A stretch of 64,000 nt of DNA from Marasmius tenuissimus (Eukaryota; Basidiomycota; Agaricomycetes; Agaricales; Marasmiaceae), in NCBI GenBank assembly GCA_029532415.1, contig JAQOTA010000052.1, positions 124,001 through 188,000 of the forward strand. The letters run 5' to 3'. This document shows positions 34,816 to 47,130 of the stretch, piece by piece. The translations under genes and the position numbers were made by a program. The notes beneath the pieces were generated by a model. It saw only the letters and a list, made by a program, of their open reading frames with translations, had not been told where the DNA came from and did not search any database. Within the stretch, counting starts at the first letter, position 1. Every line of letters begins with the position of its first letter.

Positions 34816-36515
34816 ATGTCGACTTTGGAACGTCTGCCCGTCGAACTCGTGGAGGATATCGTTTCATGGGTAAGTCTCATATCCTCGTTGACTGTGAGCT
34901 CAACCCTCACGACTCTCATTCCATAGATTGAAAGCGACTTGAAGAGCCTTCGCCTCGTTAGTAGACACGTCAATCAAGCAGCACGGAGAGTTCTATGGTC
35001 TACGCATGCTCTCGTCATAAACTTTGGCCCAATATCACTCATAAAAACCCACAATGGTCGCAAACACGTTCTCGACATATCCAAGTTCAACGCAGTCTTC
35101 ATTATGCTTCAAGAACTGTGCGATCACCGCCTTAACTCGACGTGCAAGCTGATAAAGAAGCTTCAAATCAAGGTCGGGCCGTGGGCCAGCCTCCAATTGG
35201 CTCCTGACAGCGAAGAGAGGAAGTTCATGGGAGAAATGGTACCGAAGCTTCTCCCCGCTGTGCTTTCTGCCTTCCAAGGACTGCTATCAGCGAGGTAAAG
35301 CCATGATGTATGTTCTCTGTTTCCCCTTCATGAGCTCATCGTCGCTCGTTAGGATGGAAGTCATGACAATTCGTGATCCTGAATGGCTCTACGAATCAAT
35401 CTTTCGTCCCTTGGCAAGTCTTCCCTTGCTCCGGGAACTGTCAGTGGGTGACTTATCCTACTACTCCAACACGCAAAGGATTTCTATCCCCTTACACCTA
35501 TTTAGCCACGGCAGGCTAACACGCTTGGCTTTCGATGACCGTTTTCAGCACGGAGATGACTTCATTCCCTCTCTCGCCCAAATATTAGCTCGCAATCCCA
35601 GGATCACTCACCTGAGGCTCGACAACTACACCGTTATCGGCGCGCAGAACCATGATTTACGCGTCCTCTTCAAGGAAGTCGGCGTTCATTCTCTACCTCT
35701 GACATCTCTCTACCTCCATGGCTGGCTCGTCGACTTCTCCGCCCCGGAGATATTACCACATATACAACATCTTCACACAATGGAACTCGTTGGCCATCAC
35801 GAGAACTATCCTAACGTGTGGAAAATCATGAGGGAACAGAATATCCATCCTCGTTCGATCAGGTACCACTCTGTCACGGACGATTTGGTGGACTTCCTCG
35901 AGTCGTTCGAGGGATTGGAGAAGTTTGTTTGCCCTTATAATGGGTATCTGGAGACCGACGAGCGAGCGAGTCTCTTCTACCGGTCAACTCTCTATGGTCA
36001 CAGATATTCATTACGTGAAATTCATATTGGGTCAATCTACGAATCGACTTGGACGATAGGGCTGCAGGACGCCGGGATATTCGATACTTTCGAAAAGTTA
36101 GTCTCTCTCTCCATCGGTGTAAAACTGGAGGACGTTCAACCTGGTATGAACGAGCGGGACGTCGTGGTGAGTCAATTCTCTGAAGAACTGTGTCGCCTTT
36201 TGACGATATGTACCTAATACCTAATTCCAGACCTCGTTACTCACGCGACTCGTCCGTCTGCCCGGGTTTCGGCGTCTCAACTTAACTAAAGTAGAGAGGA
36301 AACGCGATCGAGCATTGGGTTGTTTTGGGATTGCCTGTTCCGAGTTTGAAGCCAAAATGGAGTCGGAGATTAAGCGCGCTCTTGAGTGTGCGAGGATTCA
36401 GGTCATCGACTCGTCGCCCCGGCCTGAAATTCGGGTCTTTACTCCGGCAGATGTGGTATATGACGGAGACTACACGAAAAAACAGGTGCTCAGGTTCGAG
36501 CCTCAACGACCTTGA
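34816..36515 (+). CDS. F-box/LRR-like protein
   Basis: MSTLERLPVELVEDIVSW + IESDLKSLRLVSRHVNQAAR is a clear N-terminal F-box, so the likely role is a substrate receptor of an SCF ubiquitin ligase. The rest shows irregular leucine-rich units (LPLLRELSVGDLSYYS, ITHLRLDNYTVIGAQ, LTSLYLHGWLVDFS, EKLVSLSIGVKLEDVQ). The C-terminus is KKQVLRFEPQRP. Three GT..AG introns; about 506 residues. The start resembles that of the F-box gene at 31959, and both share the DFLE/FLT..FE-LEF type block, so they are probably paralogues. The substrate is unknown. Confidence 0.8.
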
Positions 36516-36593
36516 TATGATTCTAAATTACACGATACTAGATAGGTTTTTACAATACATGGTAGTAATAGCACACGTCCGGGAGGACTTTTG

Positions 36594-37587
36594 TCAGCCC
36601 ACCTCTTCGGCCCATCGATGAACGTCCTCAGATGTCAATGCCTGGTCAGGAGTTGAGGTAGAAATTTCAGGCTCCTTGATCTTGTTGAAATCGTCAGTCT
36701 GGATGACTACCAGAAAGCGGTCCGAAGAGCACGTACATCATTCGAAAATTTGTTAACGCCTTCTCTGAGGTCATCGACGGATGCGCGTAGTTCGGCCAGT
36801 TTTACCTCCAACGCGCCGCATTTCTTGTGGAGTACGCTGGTCTCCTCGCGACGCAGTTCCAATTGGCGCTTCATCATAAGCTCAAGGTGGACACGGGCCT
36901 ATGTACTATTAGCACGGTGGTTCTCTAACGCGCATTAAAGCGGGTCATAGATCATACCTGAACCGGGCGAAGGTCGTTCGCTGCAGCCATAAGATTCTGA
37001 CCCAGAACTGTGAGCCACTCGACATCTTGCCTCCAGTTCGGTGGTGTAGTTGAGGAGGTTGTTGGCGGAGGCGCGAGTAACGAGGATGTCAACGAAGAGT
37101 ACGTGACGAGCATCGAGCGTAGTATTGACTGGAGAGCGGGTCTACGGTCTAGTGCATAATTTCCGTCAGACAAGGAAGGGATATCATCGTCAACGGACGC
37201 ATACCAACGGTTGGGTCAACAGGATAAAGCTGGTTACCACCGAGTTCTGCGAGGGACGGGATTCTATCTTTGACCTAGACGCGACTGAGCGATACGAATC
37301 GTTGCACAGGAAGGGGAGTTACCCACATACCACCGATCTCCGAACACATCATAGTAAGGCTCTTCATCCTCCAGAATCCAATCTACCCGTGGCTTTTCGA
37401 GTTGGATAAGAGGCCAGTCAGGTACGTCGGACTGATCGTTGAGAGTTTGGTATTGGTTGGCAGTGGTAGGATCTGGCGCCCGTTCCTTGAGAAGTGCAAG
37501 AAGATTGAGATTATGAGTAGTGTAGTTGTTGTAATGAGATGGAGGAGATGGAAATGGGTTTCTGAGTTCAGCTTCCTCTTCCTCCAT
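36594..37587 (-). CDS. MED7: Mediator subunit Med7
   Basis: Middle-module subunit of Mediator, which pairs with Med21 and Med31 to bridge activators and RNA polymerase II. The N-terminus MEEEEAELRNPFPSPPSHYN and NYTTHNLNLLALLKER are signature Med7. Then follow DVPDWPLIQLEKPRVDWIL, the RIPSLAELGGNQLYP block, LRSMLVTYSSLTSSLLAPP, QNLMAAANDLRPVQAR and the coiled coil MMKRQLELRREETSVLHKKC. Five exons (37327-37587, 37205-37274, 36958-37148, 36737-36898, 36594-36680) give 256 residues, as expected. Confidence 0.95.
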
Positions 37588-37885
37588 AATAACAATCCTC
37601 TGCGGATGGGTAGACAGTCCTAGAAAGGACTAAGTAGTACTGTAAGTAGATGCCCTACCAAACGCAGAGCAGATGCCTACTTACCTGGTGATAGGCCAAG
37701 TAAGGGATTACGAAAGAAACTCACCGCGTGCGGTGGACGACGCGACGGGACATACAAACAAGTGACAAACAAACGATCGCATGAATGTCTGCAATCAGAA
37801 TTTCAAGTTCCTGCCGTCCCACTATAAAGTTCCGCTACAGAAACATGGAAAATAAATATTCCCCTTCTCTCCTCCTCCGACCACC
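37588..37885. promoter_or_regulatory. Divergent promoter region MED7 / CoA ligase
   Basis: 298 nt between divergent start codons. No specific site recognised. Confidence 0.45.
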
Positions 37886-40578
37886 ATGTCTGAATTTCGC
37901 TCGCCCCTGCACTCAGGGCCTCTTCCCCATATTCCTGACGATCTCACAGTTCCCCAGTTCATTCTCGATTTCAAATTTCCTCAGCGTCCTTATCGTCCAC
38001 AACACGTCCCATGGCTCATTGAAGATCACTCAGGCAGAAAGATTCACTTCCAAGAGGTCCGCTCAAACCCTCCAATTCATGTTATGATAGTTTCTTATCG
38101 GTCCTTGCCAGTTACGTCGGCGGACACGAGGTCTCGCTAACGCGTTCAAACTGAGATGGAACATCAGTGCGTTCAATTCTGTCCCTGCGTATTCAAGCTC
38201 ATACTGACCCTTTCCTTAGAGGAGGACGACGTTGGTCGGTCAAGTCACGCACCCCTGTTGTCTAGCCCTGACCACTTTCATCCCAGTTTGCATATTCAGT
38301 CCGAACGATGTCGGTATGTGCTGTGTATGTGCACACAGTGAGCTGCTCATTGAGACATTTCGTCTGCAGAATATCCCGTCACCATATGGGCCACTCACAC
38401 CCTAGGTGCTATCGTGACGTGTGTATTCTATATGTTAAATCACACGCAAGAGGTTCTGACAGACGTCCAGTCTAGCCAACCCTGCGTACACTGCCGAAGA
38501 GCTTGAATACCAACTCATCACTACGAAAGCCAAGCTCCTTGTCGTCCATTCCGCCTTCCTGCAGACTGCAGCCAGTGCAGCGAAACGCGCGGGTCTATCG
38601 GACGATCGCATTATCGTGATCCCGGGATCCGGGACTGGTATTGATAACACAACGACCGACCAACTGGCTGCTTTCGGAGCTAGTCAACCAGAAGTATTCC
38701 GTGAGAGGAAGTTACACCCAGGTGAAGCCAAAACCAAACGCGCCTTCCTCTCATTCTCCAGTGGAACCACAGGTGTGTTCCCTCTATGACTCGCGATACT
38801 GATATGAACGTCTCTTATGGCCCCTGATAGGAAAACCAAAGGTAGAAGGGGTTCTATACGTGTCATCTCTACCTGATTGACTCGGTCTTCAGGCTGTCGA
38901 GATCTCGCACTATTCTGTAATTGCGAATGTCATACAAATGGCGGTTCACTCCAAGATCCTGACCCAGGGGAACGAGAGCTTCTTGCCAGGTGGGGTCGTC
39001 GGCGCAAGTGAGTTGAGATCGAACTAAATGTGATATGTCCCTTCTAACAACCTTTGATAGTTTTGCCCTTCTTCCGTATGTGGGACCTATAATGCTTCGT
39101 GTCTGTTTTCTCACCTCGTTATAGATATCTATGGACTTGTTGTGCAGGTACGTTCCTCGCCGATGCGATCTACGCGTCGTTAACAATCGCACCTAATATA
39201 GGTCCACTTCAGTCTCTTTTGCGGTGTTAGTCGCACCCTTAATGGCAGCTGTTCACTGGAAGACTGATCCTTGTAAACAGCTTACACTAGCGGTGATGCC
39301 GAAATTCAGTTTCTCAGAGTACCTGAGGAGCGTTGACCGTTACAAGATTAGCCATCTATTGTATGTTAGGTCGCTTCTTCGCCCTCTCCATTAGCTGATT
39401 TTCGGTTTTTGTTTAGCGTTGTACCGCCTCAAGTGGTTTTGATGTGCAAGGTAAATTGACCTAGCACGATTGCGCCGCACAGTTTCTCACCATCGCCACG
39501 GTCTAGCAACAAGCCATTGTTCGCCAATTCGACTTTAGCCATGTCAAGTACGTCATGTGCGGTGCTGCACCTCTTTCCGCAGATCTAGTGCAGCAGCTCG
39601 CGGAACTCTTTCCGAACGCTTGCATCGGGCAAGGATATGGTGCGGTGATCGTAATCCTATACGTCCTGTACGTTGGCTGATTTGAGCGACAAAGGTCTCA
39701 CCGAAACATGTACGACAGTTGCAATGCCACCACCCAATCAGAAGGTTGCTACCTCAGGCTCTGCGGGCATGCTTTTGGCCGGCATTCGTGGTCGAGTCGT
39801 GAAGGCTGATGGTACCTTGGCGCGTGAAGGCGAGCAAGGCGAACTCGTGGTTACTGGCCCATCCATGGCATTGGGATACCTCAACAACCCTGAAGCGTAA
39901 GCCATTCCTCATCTGTCAGAATGCACCGGTTCACGTCTGTTCTAGGACAAAAGAGACATTTGTCGATGGCTGGGTTCATACTGGTGATGAAGTGATCATC
40001 AAGAAAGGAGAAGTGTTTGTTGTAGACCGTCTAAAGGTGATGATTCCATCAGAAATTAACATGAATAGCCACTCATGAAAACTTGGCAGGAAATCATCAA
40101 GGTGAAAGGTTTTCAGGTGGCACCGGCTGAGTTAGAAGGTCATCTGTTGACCCACTCCGCCGTCTCGGATGCTTGTGTTGTGGGCATTCCACATGAGTAC
40201 AAGGGAGAGGTTCCACTAGCCTATGTCGTCGTGAACGAAAAGCTGGCTTCTAATGTCAAGTCGAGCTTTGAGGAGACAAAGAAGCTTAAGACTGAGATCA
40301 TGAAGGCAAGTAATCGAGAACAGAACACTACAGAGTGGTTCTTAACATACTTCCTCTCTTCCAGCATGTGTCTGATCACAAAACCGACTACAAATGGCTT
40401 GCTGATGTACAGTTTATTGACGCGATACCCAAAAATCCTCTGGAAAGATTGTAGGTCTCTTTTTTGTATCGTGAATATCTCGTTCTCACTGATCTCTCCG
40501 TTCGGGTAGCTTCGAAGGGTCCTCAGAGATGCCGCGAGGAAGGAAAGAGCTCCAGGTCCTGTACAAGCCAAGCTCTAG
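37886..40578 (+). CDS. 4-coumarate-CoA-ligase-like acyl-CoA synthetase, peroxisomal, one-base frameshift
   Basis: ATP-dependent adenylation enzyme that makes acyl- or aryl-CoA. Motifs in order: [12 protein letters not shown]-loop [102 protein letters not shown]. The tail AKL is a type 1 peroxisomal signal. The gene is split into many very small exons, including 11 nt (38831-38841) and 15 nt (TTTTGCCCTTCTTCC). The intron 40306-40364 begins with GC. Just before the last intron, at about 40438, the sequence reads AATCCTCTGGAAAG where family and frame need one more base. The substrate cannot be predicted; about 570 residues. Confidence 0.88.
38831..38841 (+). other. 11-nt microexon in the adenylation P-loop
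   Basis: GAAAACCAAAG is bounded by ..gatag and gtagaa. It completes SSGTTG and supplies Lys-Pro-Lys of the AMP-binding signature, so it must be included. Confidence 0.85.
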
Positions 40579-40829
40579 AGACTGATGTCGACAACCCATG
40601 TATATTATTCATATTACCTATGCTTCAATGCACACTTTGCAAATTTGTAGGCTGAGGGTTGAAACGTTGAAGCTGAGTCTGAGAAAGAATTGAAACGCTC
40701 TAGAGGCGACAGTTGAGACGCGATGTTTGTCTTTGTTGATCCTGACAGGCTGGAATTCCAGCCAGCTTTGACGCCCGACTCTCACTCGACTCTCACTATC
40801 CCCCAAGTCCAGCTCTTCCGCTCTTCGTC

Positions 40830-41748
40830 ATGGCTCGGCGGGTGGCCTCGCAAGTTCACCAGCAGGTCTCCAGGCTGATGCGTGGAGGTCTCATTCAGGA
40901 AGAACCAGTATGGTTCAAAGCTGTCCTCCAACACCCCCCTCTACCACTTCCCCCGAAAGCACCTCCGTCCCGAACCGCATACGACACAAAACCCGTTAAT
41001 AAGGATGCATCCTCGTCTTTCTCAAGCAAGAAGATGCGGCCTTATGAACCTCGGCCACTGCCCATATATTACATGGAGGACGACATTCGTCGTCAATTTT
41101 TCCGTGACCACCCATTTGAAGCCTTTCGCCCCATAACCCTTTCAGAGAAGGCTGGCGTTCAGGATAAAAATCCTATACAGGGAAAATTATGGACGAGACT
41201 GAGACAGAGAGGTAGAAATCCGTCCCCGGAAGAGTGAGTTGAAACCATCTTTCGGACTGGGTTCTTCGCGCTCAGCTTGTTACTTTCTTCTATATAGCGC
41301 TATACAATTCGCCCTCAATCTCCATCTACACCACGAGGTTCCACTTTCGTACGCGTATTCGAGAGCTGTCGCTCAGTTCCGTGCATTGCGTTCGGAACAT
41401 CACATATCGTCCACCATAGCACTGCTGGAGGCGGATACACTGGGTGGTCTGTTCCAGCCCTCAGAAACAGCTTTGGGTTTCGAAAAGGAGCTCAAGAGCT
41501 TAGCGACGTGGGAGAGACAGGCAGAGCTAGACGAGGGTGCAATAGCTGCTAGGAAACGTTGGCGTTCAATTGCTCAACCACATTCAGAGTCACGCGAGTG
41601 GTCTGTAGGCCAAGAGTACGTGCGACTTTGGAAAGAGGGCAATACGCCTCAGTATGCTCCTGCTCTCACCGAACCGGAACCTCAAGCAATACCGGAACCA
41701 GTCCAGCGCAGGCAGAATCCAATTCTCGGATCACGGAAGCAGAAGTAG
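40830..41748 (+). CDS. RSM25: Mitochondrial small ribosomal subunit protein mS23 (Rsm25)
   Basis: Structural protein of the mitoribosome small subunit. MARRVASQVHQQVSRLMRGG, PPLPLPPKAPPSRT, YYMEDDIRRQFFRDHPFEAFRP, the RLRQRGRNPSPEDAIQFALNLH junction, AYSRAVAQFRALRSEHHISS and AARKRWRSI follow the fungal Rsm25 order. One intron, 41234-41297; 284 residues. The basic N-terminus fits mitochondrial import. It converges with RPN5, with 75 nt between the stop codons. Confidence 0.9.
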
Positions 41749-41823
41749 AGGTGGTAGAGGTCTTAACAGTACAAAAGTTCATTAGAGGACAAGCAAAATA
41801 CGATATACACACGTCTAATACCC

Positions 41824-43631
41824 CTATGACGATGGAGCCCTTATCCTCGATTGAGCAGCCTGAGCGGCATTCATACCCATCCAAGTTTTCTCGACGAGAC
41901 CCAGCAATTTCTGCATATCCGAACTCCAATCATTCATCACGTCCTCAGCACTCCGTGGTTGTCTGAAACTGATAATCTCTGCAGGACGGTCTATGCGTGC
42001 CCAGATTGTCTTAGATACCACCAGTCGAGCCAGGATTTCCTCAGTTTGCTTGCGTGTGAGGTCTAAGAGCGAAGTGAGGCGAGGTATGGTTATCCTCGTG
42101 TAATAGGTCGCGACGACGCGAATGTTCTATCAAAAATGTCAGAACTGGTCTCCAAAGCGAGGGTCATAAGCTTACATGCTCAATGATACGAGTATGGAGA
42201 TCCTCCCATCGTTTTTCGATGGTGAATACCGGTGTTTGGCGAAGGAACTCGCCGTAAAGTTGAACGATTCCGGGCCATCTCATCAACTCGCGAGTTGTGA
42301 AGCATTTGACGAGATTGCTAGATAGTAGTGTTGAAGGGAATGATTGGACTTTTGAATCGTATGCACAACGTACTAGTGAAGTTGCAATTTCTCGAGGGCG
42401 GGGTCGATAAACAACCGATGGAGCATGTCAGATTGTTCGTTATCGTGAGGTGCAAGGACGACGTAGTAGACAATATGCTCGAGAGCCTATCAAAGCATGT
42501 CACCACCTGAAGAGACGTCAAGTCGGGCGTGGTACGTACAGCTTTCCCCTTGTCATTAGCATCTTCTTTGATTGACGGCGTTTCCCACACTTTGTGGTAG
42601 TATTTCGCGACGTCGAGATACGAAGAGTAGTGAAGGGCATGTTGTATCATCAAATCGTAATATTTGAGTTTCAAATCCTGTGAGTGAGGGTCCCAAGTCA
42701 GTTAACGATGGATTTTCTGCAGAATGCCTTACCTCGTTTTCCTTCTCTTTCAAGAACTCCTCGTTAACTTTTCTTCCACCCACTCGAGCCTTGACCCACT
42801 CCGACTCGCCATCCGTGACTGAGTCCGTTCCCTTGTCCTTCGAGGCATCATCTTTTAGTCGCGCTACAGCTATGAGTAGTCGCATCTGTTCCAAGATAAA
42901 TTCCGTCTTCTCTCGACGTTCCATTGACGAATAGGTCTCCACTTGTAGGTCAGAGAGCAATTCAGAGGCCGTCTCCATCGACTTGCGATTCTCCTCGGGC
43001 GCCTTGGCTTTACCGGCAATGTCTTCATGGTATTGAGAAAGCAGAAGCGTGACGCGGGCTCTTGGAGTTTCGAGGAAGATCTAAAATGCATCCTCAGTTC
43101 TTATCAACTTTTAGATCGATGAGATCGGGAACACACCTTTCCTTCAGTGACCTCCCGGAGCGTATGAACCAGCTCCAGCCACTTCTCTGTCCCTTCCTTC
43201 TGCCGTATATCCTCCAGCCAGGTCATCGAAAGCTCTACCATAGCTTGAATAGCAGCTTTGAGCTGCCCATGCTTCTTGCTAAGGACAGAGATGCTGTTGT
43301 TCAATTGCGTGAAATCTCGCGCATCGTAACAGTGCTGCGAGATAGTCTTGAGCAATCGCGTTGTAGAATTGAGATCGGCGGCCTGTGCATCTGTGTAAGA
43401 GGGAAATTTCAATCAAGAAAAGTTCAGGTCCCATACGTTTCTCGTTTGTTTCTCCAACGCGAATAACTTGTCGAGAGCTTCTTGTAACTTTCCGGCCTAA
43501 GAACCAGTGATCAGCTTTGTTCACGAAGTACATACATTAGAAAGCTTACTTTGGCGAGAGACTCGGCCTCTGGTAGTAGAGCATCGACCTCTGGGGTAAA
43601 ATCTTTCTCCTGCTTTTTGTTGTCGGACATG
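41824..43631 (-). CDS. RPN5: 26S proteasome lid subunit Rpn5 (PSMD12)
   Basis: PCI-domain subunit of the 19S regulatory particle lid. N-terminal helical repeats (FTPEVDALLPEAESLAKAGK, QEALDKLFALEKQTR, STTRLLKTISQHCYDARDF, LKAAIQAMVELSMTWLED) are followed by LKYYDLMIQHALHYSSYLDV and VYYVVLAPHDNEQSDML. The PCI/winged-helix end reads VFTIEKRWEDLHTRIIEHNI, YYTRITIPRLTSLLDLTRKQ and EILARLVVSKTIWARIDRPA. Introns are all GT..AG; the start at 43631 gives MSDNKKQEKD. About 480 residues, as in the family. It is the second proteasome gene in the window, 14 kb from the PA28 gene. Confidence 0.95.
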
Positions 43632-43932
43632 GTGATTGGGAATGTGGAAGACGAGGTAAAGTGGAAATGACGCGTCGCGGTCTTGTTGCTACTTGTTTGA
43701 CAAGCACGGCGTTGCTTCCAAAAACGGATTTGTACCTCTCCCTTGCACCTGCGTCTGGTATGATGCCCTCTTCGCTTCTCACCCTTCTCAAGCTCACAGG
43801 ACGCTCCTGTGTACTACGTGTCTGCACGACTAACTAACTTGGAGCCATGAGGGTGTCAGAATCAGCGTCCTAATATTGTTACCAGCACAAGTAAATAAAG
43901 TAAGCAAACAGTGTATCGACCAAGTGATTAAA
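43632..43932. other. Intergenic region between RPN5 and the large F-box gene
   Basis: About 300 nt between two minus-strand genes. No gene seen. Confidence 0.45.
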
Positions 43933-46687
43933 TCAGCGGACTTGAATGGTAGTCATAGTGATATCGTCGTTATCCTCCTCATCCTCCTGCGATGAGGACG
44001 AAGAATCGGAGGAGCTTCGGTTGCCCGAGAGCGTTCTACGACTGAAAGGGTTGTAGTACATAAGGGCATGGATGAGGCGCATGGGGATCGTCAAAGGGAA
44101 AGCAATGAGAATTTTGCATGTGTAGGAGAGCATACTGAAGAGAGAAGGAATAACATGGTGGTGAGGACCCCAGTAACGTTGCTGCGGAGACTGGGGGACT
44201 AGCTCAAAGGCCTCAACGGACTGCGAGGCGGCAGGGGTTGCGTCAACCGGTGCTTCAACGGTCAACGGTGTCGCGTCAACAATCTCATCGACGGTAGTAA
44301 CCGACGCATCGATTGCGATCTCCTCGAGTACTGGCGTAGCATCGATTTCAACAGAAACGAGTTCGGGGACAGCCTCTACAGAAGCATGGGCCAACTGGGG
44401 AGAACATTGCACCGAACTCTCAGCCACCGTTGGCAGCACAAGAACGCTCTGATCTCTCATCACGATCTCAGGTCCAACACATTTGTCGGAAGTGGGGATT
44501 TCGGGTGGGAGAACCTGGACTTCGACGTATTCGACGACCTTCTCAGGTTCACGATGTGACCGGATCCTCTCTGTGAGGCGGATTTGCTGAAGATGGGGAA
44601 GCATGTCAGAGACTTTCTCCCAGCCTCTGGCATTAGTCTCGATGAAGCCAGGGCGGTTTCGCTCATGGAACCACTTGAGCGTGTCGAGTTTCGGAGCGAG
44701 GTGACTGAGAAGGATGGCGACGTGCAGCGGTTCGCCGATCCACGAATGGCCAAGGTGACACTTGCGAAGGGAGTTCGAGGAATAACTGGGCTCCGCCAAT
44801 GTGTTTGGGTTCCCTTTCATTCCGTTTATCGCAACCGAGATGGTGTGCAGGCGCTGGCAATTTGCCATGAGAGGCGCTAATGCTTCTAAAGTCAACTTTG
44901 GTGGGCCAGTGTTCACCGGGAAGCGCGCCAAAGGGCAGAGCTTAAGCTCCTCGAGGTTGGGGCAGCAATCAGCCACTCGTGCGATATCTGCCGCCAAGAA
45001 GTTGAATGATTCCGGAAGATCGATCTCCAATCGGTTGAGAATGGGGAAGCGGGATAAGTGCTCCAGAGGCAACCTGCCCGTCGGTTGCTCCGCCCTGGGT
45101 GTGGAGCGAATCAGATCGCTGAATCGAGAGCTGCTAGTGGCTGTGATGCGAAGGGACTGGAGGGAGGAACTGAACCGGTAGATCATGCTGGAGAGATCCT
45201 GCCAGTCAACACTGTCAGGCGGGTCGTCAATGACGAGGTCCAATTGCGAGAGGGGGCTGGTGAAGAACTTGAGGAAGACCGCAACGTTGGACGCCTCACC
45301 TGTCAGGTGCAGTTGGCGCATGGTTGCGAATACCTCCCTCGACCTCACATTGCCAGTCACACGGAGAGCAGACTTGCGAATGTCGGAGAAGTCGAGTTCC
45401 TCCCCAGAGAATACGCCGCTATCTGTGGTTCCTACGGAGCTCGGGGTGGAAGCCCCCGAGCCTGCGAGCTCGTCAAAGAACCCTTCGACCGCTATGGGAG
45501 ATCTCCGCGACAAATCCAACTGAAGGCTCTTCAACTCTGGTAGGGATGCGACCCAATGGCCCATCGCCGGTGCGAGTGCGCCAGGGGCCACGATGACCAG
45601 CCTCTGGAGGGCGTCCTGGGCGGCCATGATATCCACGAACGACTCGGGCAACGAGATCTGGGAGGAGAACGAGAACGACGTGAATGTCATCCTCTGAGCA
45701 ACGTCGGTGAGAAGGGGAACAAGTTTTGGGCAACGTGCACCGATCTCGAGAGTAAGGCCCTCCAAGCTGGAGTTCAGAAACATGTGGCAGTAGTCCAAGC
45801 CTGCAGATGTCTCCGTTTTCCACACGAGATGCTGAAGATTAGGGAACATGTACACGCGAGGACGATTCTCCTCGAAGTAAGGGAATATGGCGGGGGAAAG
45901 GGCGTTGGAAGACTCGTTGTAGGTAATTTGTCGCACTCGTTCGCCATACGACATAACTCGGCTCCAGTCCTCTTCCTCCGGGGCTTTGGCCTGAAACCAA
46001 AATATTGAGCTTCGTCACCACAGGGATAAAAGGCAAACAACATACCAGACCAAGACCGGGCTTGCGGGCTTTCTTCAATAGCGTGCCTGGGAAGAGACCA
46101 ACAACCGGCACTAATGAATCAAGTTCTCGCCACAACGTGTTTAGAGCAGGTTCCGAGAGCGCCCTGCATGTCCTTGCGAGCCTCGAAAGGGATCGCCTAC
46201 CACCCGGCAAGTCTAAAACGGTATCCAGGAGCTTCTTCATCACCTCCTCGTTTCGAAGGATAGCTGGCTGCCTGGGCTGTTTACGAACAGCATAGGCCTT
46301 ATACTTGCTGGGAACGTGAGTGACAGGCTGACGCTTGCGCTCCTTCTTGCTAGTGAAGGCTGGAGGGGTATTGTCCGCGGGCTGAGGTGCTGGTTTGTGC
46401 TGAGCCTGGGGTTGGGTCTGAGCCTTCTTCTTCGGCTTCTTTGCCTTCTTCACCTCCTTCTCCTTTGGCACCTCCTTTGGTTCCGGAACCTCTGCAATGA
46501 AGGAGTGACGGCTGCGTTCACTTCGACGGCTTTCGGCGTCCCAGTTGGACTTGATGGACTCCCTGTCCTTCGACTTCCGACTGAACGCACTGGAGATACT
46601 ACGGATACTCTGAGCCAAACTTGGTCGGCGTCGGAGAGGGTTGAGCTGCGAGAGAGCCTCAGACAAACGAGATTCGCTGGAGGGCAT
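43933..46687 (-). CDS. Large F-box-like protein with C-terminal hydrophobic segments
   Basis: Residues about 150-200 (VMKKLLDTVLDLPGGRRSLS, RLARTCRALSEPALNTLWRE) form an F-box-like module. A basic Ser/Lys-rich N-terminus with a Lys/Ala stretch (EKEVKKAKKPKKKAQTQ) precedes it. An LRR-like region follows (LPELKSLQLDLSRRSP, SQLDLVIDDPPDSVDW, CCPNLEELKLCP). After a Val/Ala/Thr/Glu-rich spacer, the C-terminus holds about two hydrophobic segments (VIPSLFSMLSYTCKILIAF, PLTIPMRLIHALMYY) and an acidic end. Two exons (intron 45991-46045), 899 residues. It is probably a membrane-associated SCF receptor or an F-box protein with another role; the substrate is unknown. Confidence 0.75.
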
Positions 46688-47130
46688 TATTGCAGGAACT
46701 ACGGTAGCATGAAGGAATCCTCCAGCTACTTAAAGGATCGGATGACCTGCGTGTAGTACATGCTTCAGGCCATGGGGGAGCCATGATGATGTACGCAATA
46801 GATTCCAACGTCCCAACACCGGCCCTACCACGCATTATGAGCGCGGAGTGCTCATTTAAGATTGAGCTGCGCTAGTTATGTCAAACCGGTGATCCAGAAC
46901 GTTTAGATCAGGATAACCTTGAATTTTTACCTGACTTCACTGTATGAAATGAAACTGTTTCGTCCCGTGACTCTGTCGCCACCACGCGCCGGAGGGTTTA
47001 CTCGAGGATACTGTGAACGTTGAAGAGGTAAAAAGTACAGCACGTCTATTGGTCAGCAATTGTCGGAGCGCACTCGAGACACATAATACACACGGTCCAA
47101 ACCGCCTACCAACCGAAGGGAGGGCACTGG
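46688..47130. other. Intergenic region upstream of the large F-box gene
   Basis: About 440 nt between SLD2 (3' end) and the start of the F-box gene, both minus. Promoter of the latter; no gene seen. Confidence 0.45.

Noticed and set aside
45556..46008. 150-codon plus-strand frame inside the large F-box gene
   Set aside because: It is antisense to conserved coding sequence and has no features of its own.
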